Positions 1 through 10,788 of a stretch of 64,000 nucleotides of DNA are shown here, one piece after another. Position numbers and translations under genes: made by a program. The DNA is from Tupaia tana (lineage: Eukaryota > Chordata > Mammalia > Scandentia > Tupaiidae). Position 1 is the first letter of the stretch, and the number at the start of each line of letters is the position of its first letter. The notes below the pieces were generated by a model. That model saw nothing but the letters and a program-made list of their open reading frames with translations. It made no database searches and was not told the origin of the DNA. The DNA is taken from contig JAKSZU010000008.1 of the NCBI GenBank assembly GCA_026018925.1, forward strand, positions 58,071,527 to 58,135,526, in the 5' to 3' direction.

Positions 1-54
1 CCTAATGTTTTTGTCAAAGAGTAGTTTTCCAAATTTTATGCTCTACTCATGCAA

Positions 55-232
55 TGATTGAGACCTTAAAATTTGGGTTCTGAGCCTGGTTTTTAAGCAT
101 CTGACCTTGAGCAAATTGCTTAACTTCTTTTGCCTAGCCTCTTCATATAAAATGGGGATGGTAATAATTACCATGCCTGACATGGTAAGTCATCAGTAAA
201 GAGAAATGATAATTTTTAGTAATGGTAGTACT
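55..232 (+). repeat. MIR SINE fragment
   Basis: The stretch has the core and 3' part of MIR in sense order: a ctgaccttgagcaaattgct motif, then an aaaatggggatggtaataat motif typical of the MIR centre. It is strongly diverged, as expected for a repeat older than the placental radiation. Bases 1-54 show nothing else. Confidence 0.75.
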
Positions 233-783
233 ACTTAGTAGTAGAGTAGTAGTCTCTCATTGCTGCTTGATTTATAGTCTTCTTTAATCTTTCAGATTAG
301 GAGGAATATATAAAGGTTAGTCTTTCATGTCATATATTTTTTCCTATCAAATGGTGGGGATGGGAGATGTTTACCAATACACAAGGAACCCTGTGTCTCT
401 CTGGATGGTTATGTGATATATTTTGGTTATTTACAAACAGGAAAAAAAAGGAAAAAAAATGTAGCTTTAAAAAGTTTCTAGTGAACCCGGTCTACTTTTG
501 TTTTTATAAAAAATATATAGGATTAGATCTATTGTAGTATGAGAGATTTAGGAGTGACACTAGATAAAAAGTTTCTTTAGAATCCTAGAATTGATATATA
601 ATCTCTTCCAGTTTTTTAAAAATGTGTTTATATCTGTTTGTCATGGGTAGTTTTAGACCTACTCAATGAGGACACACTGAGACTCAATTAGTTACAAAGT
701 CTTCTTTCTTTCCTTGTGGTACTAGTCTAATTAACAACCTTTTATACCATTCTGAGATTGTTGCAAATATTTTCTAGCAGTTT
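233..783. other. AT-rich DNA, nothing recognised
   Basis: No coding frame, RNA gene or clear repeat is seen. Short A-rich and T-rich runs occur. It ends at the target-site duplication of the adjacent LINE insertion. Confidence 0.5.
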
Positions 784-1707
784 TCCTTGTATTCAATTTC
801 CTTTTTCTTTTTTAAAATTTATTTTTATTCCATTTTTTCCCCACATTTTATTGATTCACAAAATACCTTAAACTAAAAATACGAACAAAGCTAGAGTCTA
901 GTTATGAGTACACTATAATTTTCTTCTGAAGCATTTTTTAAAAAATTAATTTACATTCATTCTCTGAGCATTGTTATAGCATATTGTGATTTCCTATCCA
1001 GAATATACTGCATAGTGGCTTAATCATAGATGTTATCATCAATAATTTTCCATTTCTAGTTTCCCCCTATTTCTGACCCTCTGCCATTTCCCACCCTCTT
1101 TCCACACTATCTCAGGTGTCTACAGTTGTTTTCCCTTCCTTTGCCCCTCACATTTTATTGATTCACAAAATTTCTTAAATAATCTAACTACTTTCAATAG
1201 CAAGTTCAGCTGGTATGTACATATCTATGAATACGTGTCTGACTTTAGGCATGAAACTCTGAGTAGAGTGAATATACTATGAGGTAGCACCTAGCTGATG
1301 CTATATAGCTTACTATGGTCATTAAATAGGTATTTTTTAATTTCAAGAAAAGCAGTTTTAGCTTTAATAAATTAAAGAAATTCTAAGGAACTTTGCTTAA
1401 AACTTAAAACCAGGACACAGGTTGGGATTCTGTTCAAATAGTAGGTACATGAACCTATCATCAGGTCAAGACCGGACAAAAGTTCTTAATACTGGAAAAC
1501 AAAGCCGAGAAGAAAATTAGCAATGTTTTAGTCAAAAGTCATAAAATGCTATTTCACCAGTTCAGTCTCATTTGCTTAATCTATCTTCTATTGTGGTTCA
1601 ATCTTCCGGATTAAATTCTGGGATATAATATTCAACTCCAGACTTGTCCCTACGATTAAGTTGGCCATTTTCTTGGTTTTAGAACTCTTATTACTGTGTG
1701 TCGGTAT

Positions 1708-2702
1708 TTAATTTTCCTGGTATAGCACTCCCTTGAGAACTTCTTGGAGATCTGGTCTAGTATTGGTAACTTCTTTCAGGTTTCGTTTATCTGAGAATGT
1801 TCTTGTCTTTTCCTCCCATGAAGGATAATCTTGCTGGGTACAATATTCTTGGTTGAAATTGCTTTTCTCTTAACACTTTGAATATATTTTCCCATTCTTT
1901 CCTCACTTGTATTGTTTCTGATGAGAGGTTTGCTGTTAGCTTTATGGGATATCCTTGTAGGTAACTTGCCATTTCTCTCTTGCCAATCTAATTATCTTGT
2001 CTTTGTCTGTGGTTTTGGTCAATCTGGCTATAATGTGTCTTGGAGGAGATCTTCTTGGGTTGATTCTATTTGGGGTCCTTTGTATTTCTTGGGACTGGAT
2101 CTTTGAGTGCCTCTCTAGGTTTGGAAAGTTTTCTTGCAGGATTTCATGAAATAGATTATCAGTGCCCTTATGAGTCTCTTCACCTTCTGGGATACCAATT
2201 ATATGGATGTTTGGATGTTTGATGGTATCTAGTATTTCTTGTACATTATTCTCTTTTTTTGGCAATTTTCTCAGTCTTCATGGTGAATTTTTCTAGGCCA
2301 GCAATTCTATCTTCTATGTCTGAAATTTGATTTTCTGTATGATCTAGTCTGCTTTTAATACTTTCAAGGGAGATTTTGATTTCCTGTACTATAGCCTTCA
2401 TCTCTAACCAGTCCATTTGATTCTTTTTTATAGTGTATATTTCCCCTTTTAGATCTTGCAAAATTTCCTCACCTCCTGTAACTCGTCAGCTCCTTTCCCC
2501 TCCCTCTTCTGCAGTTCATTGTCTCTCTTCTCTTGTCTCTGTTAGCTTCATCATCATGAATATTCTAAATTCTTTATCAGACATTGCCATGATTTCCATT
2601 AAACTGTCCGTGGATGAAGAGGAGTTGTTCTTTTCCCTCGGAGGAGAGGTTTTTTTCTTGCTTTCCCATATTTTTTGTGACCCTGCGGTGATTTCTAGTC
2701 AT
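1708..2702 (-). pseudogene. LINE-1 ORF1p pseudogene, copy D
   Basis: L1 ORF1p is a trimeric RNA-binding chaperone that coats its own RNA in cytoplasmic RNPs. The start is the ATG at 2702, next to the conserved CAG|ATGACTAGAAATCACCGC context shared by copies A-C. The stop is TAA at 1710-1708, after QEVLKGVLYQEN. The N-terminal third is charged. The middle is a coiled-coil-type heptad region (about residues 60-150, read at 2246-2461). The RRM and C-terminal domain follow, with FPNLERHSKIQSQEIQRTPN and FQPRILYPARLSF. The span is 995 nt, close to the 996 nt of copy B, so at least one indel breaks the frame; the reading frame changes near 2245-2265. Compare about 338 residues in human ORF1p. Not functional as it stands. 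Confidence 0.85.
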
Positions 2703-3029
2703 CTGATGGATGGTGCATTTCTTCCTAATTCTTGAAGTTCAGATCTGGAATCTCTTTGCCATTCCATTTTTATCCCTTTGTGCAGCAGATTCAGTGGGTA
2801 TTGAGGAATATGTTAATTCTAATTGTATTTGGATGTTTAGCTATGGTTTTCTTAGATCTGTGTAGAAACACAGTGAGTGGAAATTGAGGAGCAAAGTGAT
2901 GAGACAAAAGAAAAAGAATAAGAAAACAGAGAGAGAGAAAAAAAAAAACAAAGAAAGAGAGAAAAAGAAAAAAGAAAAACCAAAAAAGAAAGATTTTTTT
3001 TTTAAAGAAAAAAATAAAGAAAACACTCA

Positions 3030-3542
3030 AGTTTGGGGGCTGGGGGCTGAATTGTCGGTAGAAAATCTTCATTTCTCTTTTTTTCCCTGAAATGACTAGT
3101 TCTCAACCGTAATGGAGGCGTCTTCTTTTGAAGGCCTGCCCCTTGCCTCTCCTAGAGGGGAAGGGAAGATGAGATTATTAGCAAGGAGGATCTGAAAGCC
3201 AAGAGAATACTTTACCTTAAAATTTTTTCAAAAGGAAAAATTACCAAAAAAATGAGAAGACAGAGAGAAAAGCAGAAGACAGACAGAGACAGAGAGAAGG
3301 CTAGAGGGGCTTCCTACCACTTGAGTTTGGGGGTTGGAGGCTGAATTATCAGTAGAAAATTTTGATTTCTCTTCTTTCCCTGAAATGACTAGTTCCCAGC
3401 TGTAATGGAAGAGTCTTCTTGTGAAGGCCTGCCCCTTGCCTCTCCACTCGAGTATGGGGGCTGGAGGCTGAATTATCAGTAGAAAATTCATTTCTATCTC
3501 TTTTTTTCTTTTTCCCCCTGAAATGACTAGTTCTCAGCCATC
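3030..3542 (-). promoter_or_regulatory. 5' monomer repeats of half-L1 copy D
   Basis: Three units of about 100-140 bp share a sense-strand core of actagtcatttcaggg, then aatcaaaattttctactgat, then aattcagcctccagccccc. They lie at 3542-3445, 3444-3319 and, after a CT-rich linker, 3170-3030. Tandem 5' monomers act as promoters in mouse L1 A, F and Tf subfamilies, so a promoter role is inferred here by position. The second unit ends in GTG|GTAGGAA (intron-like donor at 3317). Confidence 0.65.
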
Positions 3543-3598
3543 TCCTTGTATTCAATGTTTATTCTTTGCACATTGTATACAGGGTTATTTTCTCTAAA

Positions 3599-3640
3599 AG
3601 TGTGTGTGTGTATGTGTGTGTGTGTGTGTGTATGTGTGTT
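3599..3640. repeat. (TG)n microsatellite
   Basis: An interrupted TG run directly abuts the 5' end of the following SINE. Confidence 0.9.
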
Positions 3641-3899
3641 GGGTCAGCAGGTGGCATGGTGGTTAAGGCACTGGATTCCATATAGTGAACTTCGTGGTTT
3701 GAGTTCCTGACTTGGTGACTTGAAAAACATGCTGGGTGCGAGTGTGTGCATGTCTAAAGTGCCAAGAGAAGAATGAAGGGGAATGGAGAAGAAGGGATTG
3801 TGGCATAACCATCCTTCCTTGGGGGTGATTTCTCACTTTTCTTCTCCCTCTGTGTCTGACTCTCTCTGGTGAATGCATGTGCTCTATGGCAAAAACAAG
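3641..3899 (+). mobile_element. tRNA-derived SINE, long form (first of a pair)
   Basis: A diverged long-form copy: gggtcagcaggtggcatggtgg head with A-box-like sequence, B-box-like gtggtttgagttcc, body with gaatggagaagaagggattg, and the tail motif gcatgtgctctatggcaaaaac. A second copy follows directly. Confidence 0.85.
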
Positions 3900-4142
3900 C
3901 CAACAGATCCGTGTGTGCATGTATATGTGCGCTGGACTCCCACATGGCTGACATAGTTTGAGTCCTGAACTTGGTGGCTTGAAACTCATGCTGTGTACAT
4001 GTGGGTGGATGTCCAAGATCCCAGAAAGAGAATGGAGGAGAAGAGATTGCTATGTGACCATCCTCCCTAGGGGGTGATTTCTTATTTTCTGTCTCTCTTT
4101 CTCTCTGGCAAGTGCATGTGCCCTAAGGCAAAAACCTCTTAC
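3900..4142 (+). mobile_element. tRNA-derived SINE, long form (second of a pair)
   Basis: The head is altered, but gctggactcccacatggctgac, the B-box-like segment, the body and the tail motif (gtgccctaaggcaaaaacctct) are clear. It follows the first copy without a visible TSD between them, so it may be a dimer or an insertion into the first copy's A-tail. Confidence 0.8.
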
Positions 4143-4173
4143 CCTCCTCCCCCCCCCCCCCCAAAAAAAAAAA
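4143..4173. repeat. Poly-C/poly-A run
   Basis: A C run followed by an A run, probably a mutated SINE A-tail. Confidence 0.8.
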
Positions 4174-4252
4174 GGTTCAAATACATCTTTTTGGCATTTA
4201 AATTCCTGTAAGATGTCACCAGGCTGGCAGAGTAGGAGATATCAGTCTTCAC

Positions 4253-4253
4253 T

Positions 4254-4286
<33 letters not shown>
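4253..4286. repeat. (CA)n microsatellite
   Basis: About 16 CA units. Confidence 0.95.
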
Positions 4287-4287
<1 letters not shown>

Positions 4288-5499
4288 CATAAAGACAGCT
4301 ATCCATAAACCAAAATAGTCCTGAGAGGGCTTAAGGGCCCAATAAAGAATCTAGAGCAATATATATGTAGATTACCCACATAGAAAGGATTGCTGGTAAG
4401 ATTGGCAAGCCTGAGATGCCAAGAGATATCTAAGGGCAAGGAAGGAAGGCATAAGCTATTGATACCAAATACACGATGAAACCACAATTGTCCCTAGCAG
4501 CCTTCTCCACAGAGGGTGCTGTTATCTTTTGCCATTGGGTGGAAGTCTCTAGCAAGGGAGATATGGTTGCATATCTCTCCCCTACTCAAGAAGCAGGGCT
4601 TCTTGAAATGCTTCCCTCCTCCCAGCTTTGCCTGTACCCCAACCACCAAGCTCTGGCTTCAGAGAGTGCTTACACATTAGACTCAGGCTCTGTGACTGTA
4701 CTGTGCCCACCCACATCTCAGCTACTGGAGCCATTGCCATGAGTTACTTTGTATACTGGGCCTTGGAGCTAAGCTGATGCTGTCCATGTTCATGCCCCAG
4801 GCACCATCTTAGCTATCATGAAGAGCTAGAGCTTGCATTGACTCCAGAGTCACCATATCGCTATGCATGCCTATATTCCCATCCTCAACTTCCTGGATGC
4901 TTTGAAGCATTCACACCTCACATTACTGTTGTCAACAGTGGTGGTCCCTATATTCCAGGCACCAGTGCCATTATCTCTGGATCCCGGAGGCATCATCTTT
5001 CCACATGTGCACATCCATTAGATCTGAGATCCATGACCACTTTATGGCACCACTCATCAGATACCAGTGCCACCACCACTATGAGTGGTCCTGCAAACTA
5101 GACCCAGTGCCAAGAGAGATCAGCAACAATATCTTTGGTGGGTGAAAAAGAGATTGGGCAGACCTTAGTAGTCATCACCACTGAAGATCCAAACCCTTGT
5201 ATCACTGGGGACATCCATAGCATTGGCCACTGATGATTTCTGGAATCTTTATCAACACCAGCCTCAATTCACAGAGCTACATTGAGATGACACAGTATCC
5301 TCTCACTGGTACAAGAAGTGCTATATCCCATCCAGCATGCACCTTTGCCTTTTCGTAGTGAAACTAGCCCATAAAGTCTGGAAGAGGTAGCTGTTCCAAA
5401 AAAATATACAGGCATAAGATGAGAAGAAAAATGAAATATATCAAGGAGCCATAATACCATCAAAAGAACACAAAATTTTCCAGTAGCTGATTGTAAAGT

Positions 5500-6290
5500 A
5501 ATGGAGCTATATTAACTGGCTGGCAAAGAATTCAAAGTAATTGTCTTTGGGAAACTTAGTGAATGTTAAGAAATTTAGAGACACAGGTCAACGAAATCAA
5601 GAAAACAATAACCAAAATGAGAAATTTAACAGAGAGATTTGATTATAAAAGTTAAACAAAAATTCTGGAGCTGAAAATCCCATGACTGAAATGAAAAATG
5701 TGCAGTAGAGAGCATTAGGAGCAGAACTGATCAAGCAAAGAAAGAATCTGTGAACTCAAAGATAGGTTATAAAAGAAAAAAAGAATGAAAAGGAATAAAA
5801 AAGCTTTTGGGACTTACATCAAAAAAGCAAGTATTTGAGTTATAGGAGTTCAAGAAGGAGAATAGAGGGAGAAAGGGTCAGAAAGCTTATTTGAAGAAAT
5901 AAATCTAGGGAAAGATAAACTTTTAGGTGGATAAGGTCAAAAGCCTCTAATCAGATTCAACCCAAACAAGACTACAATGAGACAATGATCAAACTGTCAA
6001 AAATCAAAGACAAAGAGGATACTGAAAGCAGCAGAAGAAAAGCAAATCACAAAGAAATTCCAACAGGGCTAACAACAGTCTTTTCAGCAGAAATCTTACA
6101 GACCAGAAGAGAGTAGGATTTATATTCAAAACACTGAAGGAAAAAGAAATCTACCAACTGAGAATACTGTACCCATCAAAATACTCTGTCAAAATGGAGA
6201 AAGACAAACAAAAGCTAAGGGAGTTCCTCCCTACTAAGTCTTATTCTCCAAGAAATGCTAAAGGAAGTTCTTCAAACTGAAAGAAAAAAT
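5500..6290 (+). pseudogene. L1M ORF1 remnant
   Basis: Diverged ORF1 sequence with recognisable pieces: a coiled-coil-coding stretch (5590-5770), an RRM-coding part around 5830-6050 (caaactgtcaaaaatcaaag) and a C-terminal part at 6090-6280 ending in gaaatgctaaaggaagttct. Many frameshifts and stops; only homology remains. Confidence 0.7.
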
Positions 6291-6851
6291 ACTAATTGGG
6301 AACATGAAAATATGTGAAAGTATGAAACTCACAAATTCACACAATCAAATTCAGAATTTTCTAATACTGTAATGGTGATGTGTAAATCACTTATTTTTGG
6401 TATGAGGGTTAAAAGTCAAACTATGAAATAATAGCTACAATAACTTGTTATGAGACACATGACATAAAAGATGTAAATCATGCCATAAAAAATAAAATAT
6501 TTTTAAAGGAGTTTGAAAAAGTGAAAGTGTAGAGTTTTTGTTGTTTTAAATCCAATACTGTTATATGTATGTGTATATATATATATATATATATTATCAG
6601 CTTAAGATGTATTATGTAAGCCTTTATACAGAGGCTAAAAGGTGTTTTATGTTAAGACTCATACTAATCACAAAGCAAAAACCTATGGTAGAGATACGAA
6701 AGATAAAAAGTGAAGAGTCAAAGCTCACCAATAGAGACTCACAAAGGAAGGCAACAAAAGATGAAGAAAGGAATGAAGGATCTGCAAAACAACCAGAAAC
6801 ACCAAACCAAACCAGCCAAAAGGAAAAAAAAAAAAAAAAAAAGAAAGCAAA

Positions 6852-8845
6852 ATGGCAGTAGTAAGTCCGTCCTTACTAGTAATTACCTCTAGTGTAAGTT
6901 GATTAAATTCTTCAGTCAAAAGAAACAGATCGGATTACAAAACAACATCCAAATATAGTATATACTGCATAAAAGAGACTAACTTCATGTTTAAGGATAC
7001 ACATAGACTGAAAGTGAAGGGATGGAAAAATATATTCCATACAAATAGAAACTAACAGAGAGCAGGGATAGCTATACCTAGGCAAAATGGACTTTAAGTC
7101 AAAAGCTAAACTGAGACAAAGAAAGTCATTATAAAACTATAAATGAATCAAGTCATCAAAATATATAAAAATTATAAATTTTATTATGCACCAAACACTA
7201 GAGCATCAACATATATAAAGCAAATATTAGTTAGATCTGAAGACACAGTTGGACTGCAATACAATAAGAGTAGGGCACTCAAATGGCCCACTTGCAACAA
7301 TGGACAGATCATCCAAACATAAAATCAAAAAAGAAACAATGAACTGTTGTTGAGACCAAATGCATCTAACAGATGTACATAGAACAGAACATCCAACAGC
7401 AGCAGCATATACACTCTTCTCAAGTGCACACAAAATGTCCTTCAGGATAGACCATATGTCAGACTATAAACCAAATCCTAAGAAATTAAAAAAAACATTG
7501 AGATCACTTCAAAGTATCTTTCCACTCACAATAGTGGGTGGAAACTTGAAATCAGTGGTAGGAATGTCAGGAAATTAAAAAAATTTGGAAATTAAGCAAT
7601 ATACTTATGAACAACTAATGAGTCAAAGAAGAAATCAAAAAGGTAAATTAAAAATATCTTGAGACAAATTAAAATGGAACCATACTTAGAAGAACATAAG
7701 GGATATAGCAAATGCAATCGTAAGAGGGACGTCTGTGGTAATAAATGCCTATATCAAAAAAGAAGGGAATTCCCAAATGAACAACCTAATATCAATATTA
7801 TAACTCAAGGAACTAGAAGGAGAAGAATGAACTAAGTCCAAAGTTAGTAGGAGGATAGAAATAATAAAGAGTAAGCAGGATATAAATGAAATAGAGACTA
7901 GAAAAGTTATAGTTCAACAAAACTAGGAGTTGGTTGTTTGGAAATTAAAAAAAAAGATTGATGAATCTTTACCTAAGCTAAGAAGGAAAGAGGAATGACT
8001 CCCTTAAATAAAATCAGAAGTGCATGAGTAGACATTACAACTAATACCACAGATCATAGAGACTACTATTAAAAATTATACAGCAACAGACTGGGATAAC
8101 TAGAAGAAATAAATTCCTAGACAAAGACAGTCTACCAGCACTGAATCATGAATAAATAGAAAACATGAACAGACCAAATGAGTAAGGAGATTGAATCAGT
8201 AATAAAGAAAAACTTTCATCAAAGAAAAGCCTAAGACCAGGTGGATTCCATCTAACATTTCAAGAATTAATACCCAATTTTGGGCAATGCTGCCCAAACT
8301 CTTCCACAAAATTGAAGAAGAGGGAATACTTCCAAACTCATTTTATCAGGTAGCATTACCTTAATACCTAAACCAGACAAGGATACCATAGGAAAAGTAT
8401 AAATTACAGATCAATGTCTCTGATGAACCCTGATGCAAAAATCTTCAACAAAATGTTAGCAAATTTAATCTAATAGCACATGAAGAAGATCATTTATCAT
8501 GATCAAGTAAGATTTATCCAGTTAAGTAAGATTTAAAGCATCCCAAGACAGGTTTATCAATAAATATGAGACACATTAACCCAATGAAAGACAAAAGTAT
8601 TATCATCTCAGTAGATAACAAAAAAAATTTGATAAAATTCAACATCTTTTTATGATGAAAACTCAACAGATAAGGCATAAAAGGAATATATCACAACACA
8701 ATAAAGATCATAGATGAAAAGCTCCTAGCTTTTTTATTCATTGGTGAAAAGTTGAAAGTTTTTTTTTTTTTTTTTTTTTTTTTTTAGATCAGGAATGAGA
8801 CAGAGCCCTCTCTTGCAACTTTTATTCAACATGTAGTATTGGACC
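6852..8845 (+). pseudogene. L1M ORF2 remnant (endonuclease and partial RT)
   Basis: ORF2 encodes the endonuclease and reverse transcriptase that copy L1 RNA into DNA at the target. Homology starts at the ATG near 6852 and includes the EN region. An open piece at 7360-7578 reads DVHRTEHPTAAAYTLFSSAH, matching the DIYRTFHP...YTFFSS block of EN. The early RT region follows (8160-8640). It ends before the catalytic FADD box. Multiple frameshifts. Confidence 0.8.
8757..8785. repeat. Poly-T run
   Basis: A T run inside the L1M RT sequence replaces a few codons just before gatcaggaatgagacag. Confidence 0.9.
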
Positions 8846-9115
8846 TGTGCCCTCGGCCCCTGCCTGGTGGTACTGAGCCCTCCCAAAGCCCTCTCCTGTC
8901 TTTGTTCCTACCTGCCACCCACATTCCCCCCCATTTTATATATTCTTACCACAAAAATAAGTATGCAAGGTAATACATATGTTAAATAGCTTGATTTAAC
9001 TATTCCACATGTATATATACAAAATTTATGTTGCATACCATAAATATATACTTTTATTTGTTGATTAACAATATTAAAAATTACATACAACCTGATTCAT
9101 CATAGCTATTCGAAG
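8846..9115. other. Unrecognised DNA with a GC-rich edge
   Basis: 8846-8935 is C-rich and unlike its surroundings. The rest is AT-rich. No repeat or gene recognised. Confidence 0.4.
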
Positions 9116-9119
9116 TTAA

Positions 9120-9300
9120 AATAGCATCACCCTCTAATGTTTTTCACAGTTTAGAAGTACCTTCATCAGTTATGTCATATAATAACCTGTTAATGCAGAG
9201 AAATAATATTATTCTTATTTTCTGGTTGAGTAAACAGAGACTTAAACTTTACGTATGAGCTAAAGCTAGCATGTACTGGGTCTAGATGAATTAACCCATA
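9120..9300 (-). repeat. Possible MIR fragment
   Basis: A weak antisense MIR-like order is seen: a ttattttctggttgagtaaacagag block where MIR antisense has attttacagatgaggaaactgag, followed by a ctagcatgtactgggtctaga-like end. Low identity. Confidence 0.35.
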
Positions 9301-10090
9301 TAATTCAGAGAATAGTTTGCAAGTTAATGTATTTTCTTTATGTTGTTAAGAACCAGACAGATATCAGGGAGTTGAACATGTTCTTAGTATTTGTTTTCTT
9401 ACACTAGATACATATCTGTATAGGAAAAAAATGTTATTTATAAAGATTAGGCTTCCAGGCTTAGCCAAAAACTTACCTAAAAATAGTGTTGACATTTTTA
9501 GCAGGTTTTCTCCTCAATTCTTTGTGGCATTATAGTATTTCAGCTGTATTTTAGCTTCTGTGGATCAGCTTGTAGTAGATACAGTAGAGATACTTCTATG
9601 GCAATATACATTCTAGGTTACAAACAACTGATAAAAGAAGGATGATTTTGGAATATAATCTCTTTGGAAGTTGGATCTGGATGAACAAAGAGTTTAGATT
9701 AGTGGTTTAGGAAATACAAATCAGGATAGAAATAATCTGTAGAAAGGGGAAAATGTTACCGTATGAGATTGGTGAAGATTAAATGAAACTATGTATGTAA
9801 CCTAAGAATGCATTCTCAAGAAATACTAGTAGATTTTCCAAAAATTATAGCTTTTCTCTCTTCCTTTCGTGCATATTACTGACCCTTATTGATTATCAGC
9901 ACTAAAAATAATCTCCATTCTGTTTGCTAGGTAGGATAGAACTTTTTTGAGACTGTTTCAGTTTTGTTTTCTTCAACACATTATCAGTTATTAATTAGGT
10001 CTTACCAGTCACAATTTTGAAAATATACACAAATTAAGCATAACAAAATAGTTTCTTGTATTGTAGAATGAGTACTGAAAGTGCTGTAGT
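9301..10090. other. AT-rich DNA, nothing recognised
   Basis: No gene or confident repeat. 9760-9800 has a weak MIR-like ggtgaagattaaatgaaa motif. Confidence 0.4.
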
Positions 10091-10094
10091 TCCA

Positions 10095-10410
10095 GTACTC
10101 TTCTAGTTAGGACAGGAGAGTCAATGTGCAACCTCGGGCAGGTTACATAAAATTTCTCAACCATGTGTAAAATGAAAATTTAAGGTTGGAGGGTCCAGCA
10201 GGTGGTGTGGTGGTTGAAGCACTGGACTCCCCCAAGACCTGGGCCTGGCACCTTGCTTTTTCACTTTCCTCTTCTCTGGCGAGCGCATGTGCCTTATGGC
10301 AAATTAAAAATAAATACATAAATAAAATTAAAATAAACAAATCTTTTAAAAAAAGAAAATTTAAGATTGGATTATCTCCAGGCTTCCCTCAGTTCTGAAA
10401 AGTTTCCTGA
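10095..10410 (+). repeat. Possible MIR fragment split by a SINE
   Basis: A caacctcgggcaggttacat motif followed by gtaaaatgaaaatttaag resembles the MIR core in sense. A short-form SINE interrupts it at 10191-10355, and the sequence resumes at 10372. Confidence 0.4.
10191..10355 (+). mobile_element. tRNA-derived SINE, short form
   Basis: The short form has the tRNA-like head (gggtccagcaggtggtgtggtgg) joined directly to the terminal part ctttctctggcgagcgcatg, without the roughly 100-bp body of the long form. The TSD is aaaatttaaggttgga (10175-10190) and aaaatttaagattgga (10356-10371), with one mismatch. Confidence 0.85.
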
Positions 10411-10772
10411 TTTCTAAAGATTTAAAAGAGGTATGTGAAGTACATAAATGATTGGTACATTAAATGATGAAAAAGTGAGTATATATTTCATCTTATCTAT
10501 CTGTAGTACCTAAAATATTAGAAACTGATAACCATATTCCCTTTATATAAACAATCTTTAGAAAAGAGCACACACACTGAAATTAACATTTAAGTAAATT
10601 CTTCTATCTTGCTGAAAATACAGATGAAACATTTGGGTACATTTACTTATCAACTCAAGGGAAATAGATCGCCCATATAACAATTCAAGTGCTGTACATA
10701 TAAAACAATTGGGTTGCGTGCCAATATTTGGGGATTTAGAAATTGTTTAAAGAACATATAGTAAACATTGTA
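10372..10772. other. AT-rich DNA, nothing recognised
   Basis: No gene or repeat recognised. It ends at the TSD of the next insertion. Confidence 0.4.
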
Positions 10773-10788
10773 CAATAATTTGAAATTT

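Larger units (their letters stand above)
798..3542 (-). mobile_element. Half-L1 (ORF1-only LINE), copy D
   Basis: A minus-strand retrotransposon flanked by a perfect 14-bp target-site duplication, tccttgtattcaat, at 784-797 and 3543-3556. In sense order (right to left) it has 5' monomers (3542-3319), a CT/T-rich leader containing one more monomer, ORF1 (2702-1708), an ORF1-to-tail spacer, a 3' tail with the tgaacttgctattgaaagtagtt motif, and a second partial tail (about 945-798). There is no ORF2: ORF1 passes directly into the tail. The TSD shows that this ORF1-only form is the unit that integrated. It resembles the HAL1 class of ORF2-less L1 derivatives known from mammals, but is far less decayed than the L1M copies here. 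Confidence 0.85.
4290..8845 (+). mobile_element. Old L1M-type LINE-1, degenerate, 3'-truncated
   Basis: A sense-strand L1 of the older mammalian type. 4290-5480 is a GC-richer 5'-UTR-like part, weakly supported. 5500-6290 matches ORF1 of L1M elements, and 6300-6850 is the long inter-ORF spacer with a (TA)n run at 6565-6592 and an A run near 6823. 6852-8845 is ORF2. It stops abruptly at 8845, inside the reverse transcriptase, after cttttattcaacatgtagta. A poly-T run (8757-8785) interrupts it. Stops and indels are throughout. Confidence 0.8.

Noticed and set aside
4255..4286. Repeat-dense blocks as a CRISPR array
   Set aside because: Simple CA, GA and TG microsatellites in mammalian DNA; no repeat-spacer structure.
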